From Isoetes taiwanensis (lineage: Eukaryota > Streptophyta > Lycopodiopsida > Isoetales > Isoetaceae), in NCBI GenBank assembly GCA_021234155.1, contig JAJEKV010000046.1, positions 5,831,012 to 5,895,011 of the forward strand: a DNA stretch of 64,000 bases, written 5' to 3'. Shown in pieces: positions 55,540 to 64,000 of this stretch; within the stretch, counting starts at the first letter, position 1; every line of letters begins with the position of its first letter. The position numbers were made by a program, and so were the translations under genes. The notes under the pieces were generated by a model. That model saw only the letters and a list, made by a program, of their open reading frames with translations. It did no database searches and had not been told where the DNA came from.

Positions 55540-56628
55540 AGCTAGTAAAAAAAACAATATCACAATGGCCAATTGTTGGGTTCAATTCCCAACGTGATCT
55601 TTGCGCTCAATATTCTGTTTTATACCAGTCATCTCCATGTGTGTTTGACAGCTATCCACAGATCTGGTTGCATCCAAATGCCTAAATATTTTGTTCGCAA
55701 ACTTGATCATTGGGTTATATTGGACTGCCTCACAATTCAAGATTTCATATAATTTGCTGTTAAGTTCATGTTTATGAATCTTTGGGAGGATTTATCCACT
55801 AACCATTTCCTCTCCCCCTTGTGTTCTTCTTCTCAGGTTACTGAAGCATCATGGACATCACATAGATGTTACCGCAGATAAATGTTCCCTTCATTTAAGC
55901 GGAAAGTCTCTGCCAGCTGAAGTATGCCACTGCATATAGTGACCCGCTATGAAATCAATGTAATGGAGGCCAGGATAAAAATAACATAACTTGTTCTCTG
56001 ATCTCAATACATGTCCTTGCAGGTCAAGAATAAATACTCAGAATTTTTTATGTGCTCAAGGTTGCACTAGAATAAATACTTGACATCAGCACATGGCACA
56101 TATGCTGCAGCAGAAAGAGAATCTAGGTGAATGATCAGAAAGAGAATGTAGGTGAATGATTTTATCGAAAGATCATCTGCCTAGATCAAGTTTGTCGAGC
56201 TTCCTGCAAGCATTATGCAACGTCATCCACAAGGAAACACTAATTGCATAGTCCCTAGGTAGATTTCTAGATTCATTGAAGCATCCTGTATGTCCAAAAA
56301 GATCATTCCATAGTTTCTAGATTCATTGAAGCATCCTGTATATCCAAAAAGTTCACTTATCTTAACACAGAAGACGACTGAATGCAGTAATTTGGTTTAA
56401 TGCCAACATACAACCTAATATTGCCAAGCTGACTATACCCTGAAACCATGGTACTACAACTTGAATCTCACTCTTTGTGATCAAAGTTATGTCCAGGGTG
56501 TTCAAGACTTGGTGAAGTGCTAATCTCAGACTAGACTGCATTGTTTTAGCAAACAGTCAAGAGGTATTATGAGTTAAAGCTTCAGCAGCCGGTTTGCTTC
56601 AATTTGACGAAATACCATAGCTTTGAAT
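55540..56628. other. 3' flank with small tandem duplications
   Basis: TTGGGTTCAATTCCCAA at about 55575 is a perfect T-arm-like hairpin (box B of a lost SINE?). Tandem duplications: about 25 bp at 56112-56160 (AGAAAGAGAAT.TAGGTGAATGAT) and about 48 bp at 56262-56352 (TTTCTAGATTCATTGAAGCA). No supported gene. Confidence 0.5.
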
Positions 56629-56667
56629 CACATCAAAAACGATGCCCATATCCTCCTTAAAATCCCC
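56629..56667 (+). repeat. Left terminal inverted repeat of the CACTA-like element
   Basis: CACATCAAAAACGATGCCCA followed by TATCCTCCTTAAAATCCCC; pairs with 62754-62793. Confidence 0.8.
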
Positions 56668-57265
56668 CATAAAAAACCCCTTAAAATCGCCCTTTTCGTG
56701 GAATGGACATGATTTTCAGAAACGGGGTATTTGGCCACAATCCCCCGTTGTGATTTTGTAGATTAATATCCCCTTATTTGAATTTTTTTTATATCCCCCA
56801 TTGCCATATGCAATGGTCATACCCTTTTTCTCACAAATAATGTTCATACTCCTTTCTAGGAACAATCCCCCTTTGTGATTTTGTAGTTTAATATACCCTT
56901 ATTCCGTTCATACCCCTTATTCCGTTCATACCCCTCATCTCAACCATCCTCCTTTTATGTTTAATATCCCCTTATTCCGTTCATACCCCTTTTATGTTTA
57001 TACTCCTTTTCCGTTCATACTCCTTTTATGTTTAATATCCCCTTATTCCGTTCATATCCCTCTTCTCAATCATCCTCCTTTTGACCTTGTAATTTAATAT
57101 CCTATACTCTATACTGTTAATACCCTTTTCTAAAAAATCCCCCCTTCGTGATTTTGTGTTTAATATCCCCTTATTCTGTTCATACCCCTCTTCTCAACCG
57201 TCCCCCTTTTGTGACCTTGTATTTAATATCCCCTACTTAGTTAATACCTTTTCAACAAATACATT
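56668..57265 (+). repeat. Left subterminal minisatellite
   Basis: Imperfect units built from TTTAATATCCCCTTATTCCG, TTCATACCCC and CCCCTTTTGTGATTTTGTA repeat through the stretch. Confidence 0.8.
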
Positions 57266-57269
57266 TTTA

Positions 57270-59545
57270 TCCCACTGTGTTTAAACAAATACATTTTTAA
57301 GCCTTTAAAACCTTTGAATCCAAATTCAAAGTTCTTTTCCACTAGATGAGGCATAAAAACCTCCAGATTCTTGCAATACATGCAAATATTTCACTCTTAA
57401 TGCCAAAGTACAATGCTAAAATACATTTTATCTTATGTGTTTTAAATTCCACAATACTGTTGTAACAAAACAGAAATATTTCCCAAATTCTGCTCATATT
57501 TACAGATTTGTTGCTTTACTCATTAAAATGCAAAACCAGCAAAGCGTTACAACTGCTTTTCTAAAAAGGACCCAAGTCATATGTTCCATACTCCAATCAT
57601 GCAGTATGCTTAAAAATGATCGCAAATACTCTTAAATTCTTTTATTAAAAAATATCCAGCAAATTACAAACTAGATCAATCCATAGAAATGTCTCAGATA
57701 TCCATGTCATGCTTAAAAGCAAGCAGTTTACAAAATAGGTCACCTCGCTTTTCAAAACCACAAAAATATCTCAAATACTCATGTCATGCTTAATAGCAAA
57801 CAAAATAAAACAGCGTTGTACGATTTTTATCCACGTGTTCAGCTATAACACTTACCACTTTTTAGTGAAAGCATAAAGCAAACCAGCATATGTGAAATGT
57901 AAATCCACGTTTCTGAGGTATTGCAGTAGCAAGAATTTTCTTCAGCGTCCAAGACTTCATCCTAAACCAAATACGAGCATATTTGAAAGAGTAAAGTTGG
58001 TTACCTGCATTGAACCAAGCCTAAGTTAGCTTTAAACAAGGTAACTAGACCAAAACGACGACGTGTAAGCTATAACTCTACTCGGCTCATCGCCCTTTAC
58101 CAAATAATTATAAGAGCTCAAAATAAATTGTAGGCCATGCCTCAGTACAGGTCCACAGTTACCCATATGGTTATAGTGAAAGAGAAACCTTTGGGTAGGA
58201 ATAAACTAATCCATAAGCACATAAAATGCATTACGCTACAATTTTTCAAACCGCATACTTCCTTACCATTTGTAGGCGCTTCTTAGACATAGTTCCATAG
58301 ATATATATTGTCAAAGACATCATTTCATATCTTGCTCTACCTTAGGCCAAGCTTTTAAAACCCTCAATCAAACTTAAAATCAAATAAGAGAAAGTCCAAA
58401 AGAAGTTTCTAATATGTGCAACTATAGCACTTGTTTTTTCCAAAAGCGGGCCATACTTTAGTTCAAGGGCTAGATCAGCTTTCGAATTAATAAGCATTAG
58501 AAAAATTTTGCCATGCTCATCATCGAGGTTATCTCATATAATGGCAAACACCTATTACGCTTTCTTTTTTTTAACTTCTATCTTTGTACTACCTATATAA
58601 TAAGTTTGCCAAATCTCATGTCTTCAAAAAGACCCGTTATTTGTGTATAACACTTACAAAACGAATTTAAGAGTACAAAATAAATTGCATGCACTCAAGC
58701 AATATTTTAATGCTTTTAATAGTTTTTCTAAGTTTATATCGGTTAAAAAATGGAGAATAGCTTTTCTTTATCATGAGCCAGTAATGCTAGCTGTCTATGA
58801 AAATCTGTTACCTAGGTAGTTTGCTCTATCAATTCACACTTAAATTCGTAGAAAGATCTAGGCATGAGCTCAAATAAACCAAACTTGAAAAATGAGTTCA
58901 AAACTCCGCAAAAAATCCCAATCAAAGAACACCGTTAAAATTTGGATCTCCGGCATTGATCTCCTCGTCACTATTTATGGTTTGCTCCTTTGGTTCAGAA
59001 GATTCCGCTAGAGTTGCTGTGCTTTAGAATCCTGCCTCCACATTGGATCCTTCCATCCGAATCGGAAGCTTGGTATCATATTGCTTCATGTGTAAAACAT
59101 TCTTTCCAGAAACAGTTAATGGACGGTGCCACAGATTCTGCTTCTACCATGCATAGGATTGCCAGATCTGAACCTTCCTCCTCGCAAGATCAAAAAGCCG
59201 GGCCCTATTTTGTTTCATCACCAATAGAGATAAACACAAACAAACAAGGCTTTACCACAGAATAAGGTCACATTTTCCTGCGCAGGCAAAGGCATGAACC
59301 CTAATAACATTATCTGCATGCTGGTTGAAGTGATCCGGCTTAGTCATGAGCTGATCCGGCACAACTTTCCCTTAGCCGTGATCGGTTTAGGATCAGGCCG
59401 TCACACAATGCAACATTTTGCCCTATTTTCATAGTTTTTTCCATTAATTAATTTATTACCTTGATTAAAAGTTGCACAGTCTCCATATCATCCCCTTGAG
59501 CCGTTACCTTAAGATGTCTGCTTGGTGTTCCCCTTGGGTTCAGGA
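57270..59545. other. Internal AT-rich part of the CACTA-like element
   Basis: No frame of convincing quality. A 91-residue frame at 58990-59265 has no recognisable domain. Confidence 0.35.
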
Positions 59546-59549
59546 TAGA

Positions 59550-59959
59550 CTTACCCTGGTTTGGGTTGATCCTGCCCTCCGGGATCCCCAAATGGGATCC
59601 CCTCCTCCGGGATCCCACAGTTAACTGCGCAGTTAACGCCTTACTGCGCAGTTTTTGCTGTTTTTTTTTGCCGGATTGGAGCGAGGCCAGTGCAACGGCG
59701 CTCACCCTGCTTCCTCCTCCGCATCTACCTGATCCCCTTGCCCTCCCGATTCTGACCAGCTACGAACTGATCCCATGCGATTCGGTGCCGGATCGAGGGA
59801 GAAAATCCCACAACAAATTTGCCCCAAAAATCCCTATAAGGGCCAAGATTTTTGCGCAGTAACTGCGCAGTAACCGGGGATCCCGTCCTCCGGGATCACA
59901 CCTCTTGGGGATCCCGTCCTCCGGTATCACCCCTCCGGGATCCCCGAAACCAGGGTAAG
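59550..59959. mobile_element. Nested GC-rich MITE
   Basis: Starts CTTACCCTGGTTTGGG and ends CCCCGAAACCAGGGTAAG, an inverted repeat with one mismatch in 16. Inside, CTCCGGGATCCC units recur near both ends, and ACTGCGCAGT palindromes lie at about 59634, 59654, 59856 and 59866, so the whole 410 bp can fold back. A short GGATA word flanks each side but not in exact register, so the target duplication is unclear. Confidence 0.6.
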
Positions 59960-60644
59960 GATATCCTGCGCCTTCCCCTTGTATGGAATTGCAAACTTTC
60001 ACTCACAAACGTTAGTGGAATATTTCAAGGCCAGATTATAAATGTCCCATACGCAACAGATTGTACTCATTACTCAATTCGGTACAATAAGAGCTTTTCC
60101 CCTTGAGTCATTATCATGAAATGCTTTATTTGTTAGTATTTTTTCAGATTTACTTTTCCTCTTGCCGGAATTATGTCTTCAGAGATGCAACAAATGTCCC
60201 ACATAGGATATGTCCAGTGCATATATCTTGATCTCCAATGCCATATCTTCATGGAATTAGGTCATCATCTTGACAAAATGAGGTCTACAGAGATGCAACA
60301 AATGCGACGCCCTAATTTGGATATTTTTCAGGGCCCAAAAGACTTTACAAAATATTTTAAAACAGTCCCCCATTTACATCTTAAGACCATTTAGCAATAT
60401 TATATTATCAAGGATATTGGGCATGCAAAGTTAACCATAAATTGTGCAACCACAACCTCTTACTCGTTCGAGTTAAATTCAGGAGACATGGCAAGCTATG
60501 CTTTTGTAGACAGATTTCCAAAGGTCAAAATTTATCAGAAACTAACACATATGTTGGTAGCCAATTAATGTAACGTACCTCCATGAAGTGCACAAGTAGA
60601 CCTTTAATGTGGTATGTATGCCAATTGAAAAATCCAAAAGGATT

Positions 60645-61082
60645 TCAACTCATGTTGAGTGCTGCATAGCCAGTGCTTGCAAATACTTCATATGCCAAAT
60701 TCTTGCCACAAATTACCTTAGTGGTCACAAACTGCATGGTCGCATGACTGCCCTTAAGGTCTTTTGAGCCTCTCCAAGTGTTTGCATTGCCCATACACCC
60801 CAATGAAAACCTTATCAAGGTCCAGACTACTATGTTTAAGGTCCATAATACTAGACTAATCTTGTACAGCCTAGCTAGCTTATCCCACTGCCTTGCGGCA
60901 GCCAAAGTGGAGGGCACGTATAGGCTTTTAAGTTCTACCATGTCGGGGATCATCATCGTATAAACCCAGTAACCAACTCCCAAAGATAAACGTACATTGG
61001 CAAAGTTTGAACCCATGACCAAATGCACATTTATTTTGGCATTACTAGGCCTATACCAACTCACCACACATCCGTTGGGCAA
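60645..61082 (-). CDS. Unassigned 145-residue frame inside the CACTA-like element
   Basis: Open on the minus strand from MPNGCVVSWYRPSNAKINVH to FASTGYAALNMS. No domain recognised. It lies opposite to the transposase-like frame downstream. Length alone in a 37%-GC region is weak evidence; a chance frame cannot be excluded. Confidence 0.2.
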   Translation of the reverse strand: MPNGCVVSWYRPSNAKINVHLVMGSNFANVRLSLGVGYWVYTMMIPDMVELKSLYVPSTLAAARQWDKLARLYKISLVLWTLNIVVWTLIRFSLGCMGNANTWRGSKDLKGSHATMQFVTTKVICGKNLAYEVFASTGYAALNMS

Positions 61083-61235
61083 AACTTTTGCCTTACATGC
61101 ACACTTTGTAGGCAGGATATAATCCCGCCTTATGAAGTCTAGGTATTAACTAATCTTAGTTGATGCTGAGGCTTTTCATCAAAATTTTTATTCTTAGTAG
61201 CATAACATTCTTAAATTTTTATTCTCACTCTACAG

Positions 61236-62049
61236 GAGTTGGTGAAGTCATTGATGATATTTTGAGGCATGGACCTCATGATGGCACTTGGTGTTTCCCT
61301 CAAGAGCGAGATGTGAAGATCCATAAGCAAGTAAAGACCAACAACTTGGAAGTTGAACTTACCTATATGAGGTATCATGCGCGTTACCTTTTCACCACAA
61401 CTTTCCTTGAAGCCGAAGAAGGCAATCCTCACGAAAGTACACTTTGAAAGAGGTACATAAGTACATTTGGCTACCAATTGGCATTCAAGACCATAGGAAA
61501 GGAATTATTCGAAAGTGCCATCGTTAGAAAGTAGCTAAAAGCATTATGGATAAGTTAGAATACCTTCCAAATCATTGTGGCTGCAAGGAGGCCATTGTGA
61601 AGAAGGGCATAGTTATAGGATCAGCCAGGAGTGAGCAAAAAGGGGTGATTATAGACTTGACTGGTGTGATGGAGATGAATGGTTTACATGATCAAACACT
61701 TATGAAGAGGCAAAGTTACAAGTTTCTTTTTTGTCAAACTATCTATAAAGAAGGAGACTATGTGTCATCGCAAGAGTTAAATGAGGAAAACCATGTAGAA
61801 CCCAAGGGTAATATATCAACAATCTTTGTTCATGAATCTGTTGGAGAACTAAAGAGTTACTACAAGGCAAACTACTTCTATCGAGGTAACAAAGATCCAT
61901 TTACAGAGGCATGGATCCTTTCCTTAGATATAGCCTTTGGAAAGACCAGATTTATTAACTCTCTAGTTCAAAAGTTCATCCCTGTGCCATATGATGATAC
62001 ATTAGTGGTGTTCTCAAATTGGCAATCTAAAGCAACACCCACTTTCTAA
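61236..62049 (+). pseudogene. C-terminal part of a CACTA-type (TNP2/DUF4218-like) transposase
   Basis: After a CTCTACAG acceptor (61235) the frame reads VGEVIDDILRHGPHDGTWCF, PQERDVKIHKQVKTNNLEVE and LTYMRYHARYLFTTTFLEAE to a stop at 61447. A second frame from 61546 gives DKLEYLPNHCGCKEAIVKKG, VIIDLTGVMEMNGLHDQTLM, KEGDYVSSQELNEENHVEPK, VGELKSYYKANYFYRGNKDP and VPYDDTLVVFSNW. The GPxxGTWCFPxER...K..K...VEL..... block resembles the DUF4218 region of plant En/Spm transposases, which fits the CACTA-like ends. The transposase would cut and join element DNA in the nucleus. The catalytic part upstream is missing and one frame break lies between 61.43 and 61.55 kb. Confidence 0.5.
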
Positions 62050-62069
62050 AGCAAGAATCACTGAAATAT

Positions 62070-62750
62070 TAACTTAAATATAATCCTCATCCTCCTTTTC
62101 AGTCATTCCCTTTTCATGTGAATCCCCATTTCTCCTCATCCCCATTATCCTCATCCCCCCATTCTAAATTGCAATTCCCCCATTAGGCCCTCATTACCCT
62201 TACTAACCTTATCCCCCATTCTAAATTGCAATTCCCCATTGTAAATTGCAATCCTTCATTGCTCCCTCATTACCCCTACTAACCCTGGCTACCCCACATT
62301 CTTAATTTTTTTAGTAGAAATCCCCATGTTCTAAATTGCAATCCTCCTATTACTCCTTCATTACCCCCAGTAGCCTGACTACCCCATTTCTCCGCATCCC
62401 CCATTCTTTATTTATTACAAAAAATCCCCATGTTATAAAATTGCAATCCCCATTTCTCCCTCATTACCCCTACTAACCCTAACTACCCCGTTTCTCCTCA
62501 TCCCCCATTCTTTTTTTTTTTTTTAACGGAATCCCCATGTTCTAAATTGCAATCCCCTTATTACTCCATCATTACCCCTAGTACCCCTGACTACCCCATT
62601 TCTCCTCATCCTCCATTCTTTATTTTTTACAGAAAATCCCCATGTTATAAATTGCAATCCCCCTATTACTCCCTCAGTACCCCTAACATAGAACTAAAAT
62701 CCTCTTCTTCTCAAAAAATTATCCTTTGCTCGTCAATCCCCCATTTCCAA
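62070..62750 (+). repeat. Right subterminal minisatellite
   Basis: Units of CCCCATTCTAAATTGCAATC, CATTACCCCTACTAACCCT and CCCCATTTCTCCTCATCC repeat; a different unit from the left side but the same C/T bias. Confidence 0.8.
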
Positions 62751-62753
62751 AAG

Positions 62754-62793
62754 GGGGTATTTTAAGGAGGATGTGGGCATCATTTTTGATGTG
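62754..62793 (-). repeat. Right terminal inverted repeat of the CACTA-like element
   Basis: Minus strand reads CACATCAAAAATGATGCCCA then CATCCTCCTTAAAATACCCC. Confidence 0.8.
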
Positions 62794-62796
62794 AAT

Positions 62797-63480
<684 letters not shown>

Positions 63481-63483
63481 GCA

Positions 63484-63641
63484 CATGCATGTTCTAAGCC
63501 TCTACATGTAACATACATGTCTACAATGCCATTCATCAAGATTATATTCCAGTATGTCACATGCATGTTCTAAGCCTCTACATGTAACATACATGTCTAC
63601 AATGCCATTCATCAAGATTATATCTAACCTGTTGCCTTTTT
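63484..63641 (+). repeat. 79-bp tandem duplication inside the PPR fragment
   Basis: ACATGCATGTTCTAAGCCTC through GCCATTCATCAAGATTATAT occurs twice in succession. Confidence 0.9.
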
Positions 63642-63777
63642 GTACAAGATCTACATGGACCCACTTCCCATATGTGAAAGCTTTCATAAAGGAAAATGCT
63701 TTTAGGCTGTTGATAGCTCTAATATTATCTGGCTGTACAACTTCCGTGTTATAACGTCCATCAGCATTATGAATCAA
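63484..63777 (-). pseudogene. PPR protein fragment
   Basis: Minus strand: LKAFSFMKAFTYGKWVHVDL, VQKGNRLDIILMNGIVDMYV and TCRGLEHACDIL. GK.VH....+.G...D....N.+VDMY..C..LE.A is the L/S-type motif of plant PLS pentatricopeptide proteins, which bind organelle RNA and often guide editing. Less than two motifs remain. A 79-bp tandem duplication (63484-63641) repeats the end of this segment and is followed by a stop, so the copy is dead. Confidence 0.6.
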
Positions 63778-63789
63778 GATGCTCTGGTT

Positions 63790-64000
63790 TTATTTGTGGC
63801 TTGAAAGGGATGTTTTACCTGCACTTTCAAATCCTACATGCTCATTTGGAAAATGCTGCAACTTACAGAATGCAAAGTAACTTAGTGTAAGCAAAATCCT
63901 ACCTGTGAATGTGGCTATAATATAATCGCTATCTTGTCTCCCTATATCCACAAATTGATCCATACCTCCTGATGCAAAACAATTTAAGATCACATTTGAG
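63790..64000. other. Window end, no recognised gene
   Basis: A 67-residue minus-strand frame is open here but shows no motif; it could belong to the same dead PPR gene. Confidence 0.3.

Larger units (their letters stand above)
56626..62796 (+). mobile_element. CACTA-like DNA transposon, 6.17 kb, both ends present
   Basis: Inverted termini of about 40 bp start CACATCAAAAA at 56629 and at 62793 (minus), continue GATGCCCA.ATCCTCCTTA and differ by two substitutions and one indel. AAT flanks both ends (56626-56628 and 62794-62796), a 3-bp target duplication as in the CACTA (En/Spm) superfamily, whose termini also begin CAC. Just inside both ends lie long C/T-rich tandem repeats, the subterminal repeats of such elements. 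Inside is the C-terminal part of a transposase-like gene (61.2-62.05 kb) and a nested MITE (59.55-59.96 kb). No complete transposase is left, so this copy is probably non-autonomous. Confidence 0.7.

Noticed and set aside
55470-55685. Continuation of the unknown ORF in another frame past 55533
   Set aside because: It would need a frame change, and it contains a T-arm-like hairpin typical of SINE remnants; the stop at 55531 is taken as real.

Overview
This is a plant nuclear window that is rich in repeats and poor in intact genes. The plant assignment rests on a complete HR-like lesion-inducing protein gene, on fragments of plant-type families (UDP-glycosyltransferase, berberine-bridge-like oxidase, wall-associated-kinase-like ectodomain, PPR protein, FCP1/NIF-like phosphatase), on LTR retrotransposons primed by initiator Met-tRNA, and on GT-AG introns throughout. 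A fern or lycophyte is possible from the flavour of the transposase families, but I cannot show it. All identifications come from reading translations; no search was run.

Layout. 0-0.7 kb: primer-binding site and broken gag of a Copia element (minus strand). 1.3 kb: non-LTR 3' end. 3.4 kb: tRNA-derived SINE head. 4.9-8.5 kb: decayed multi-exon gene ending in an FCP1/NIF-like phosphatase domain. 10.1-13.4 kb: decayed multi-exon transposase gene (minus). 16.9-18.6 kb: spliced-looking coding remnants of unknown identity (minus). 19.6-21.1 kb: LTR with adjacent primer-binding site. 22.3 kb: cysteine-rich WAK-like fragment. 24.4-25.6 kb: the only recognisable intact gene, five exons, minus strand, with a G-box and TATA-like promoter. 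26.5 kb: foldback MITE. 27.9-35.8 kb: a T-rich non-coding block bounded by two copies of a hairpin plus TATA leader; inside it, at 30-31.1 kb, lies a GC-rich palindrome-studded segment carrying a UDP-glycosyltransferase N-terminal fragment. 35.9-38.1 kb: a duplicated unknown exon and a berberine-bridge-like fragment. 39.9-40.5 kb: non-LTR 3' ends. 42.9-53.2 kb: three copies of an uncharacterised transposase-like gene family. 54.3-55.5 kb: an intact two-exon ORF of unknown function. 56.6-62.8 kb: a complete CACTA-like DNA transposon with matched inverted termini and a 3-bp target duplication, containing a nested MITE. 63.5-63.8 kb: PPR fragment.

The main points for follow-up are the 6.2-kb CACTA-like element with defined ends, the three-copy transposase-like family (possible ubiquitin-like N-terminus, paired zinc fingers, LHDQD core), the palindrome-rich segment carrying a glycosyltransferase fragment, a non-LTR family whose copies share a 3' end but carry different microsatellite tails, and the unknown 386-residue ORF. 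Many 30-80 bp tandem duplications are scattered through the window, several of them inside former coding sequence.
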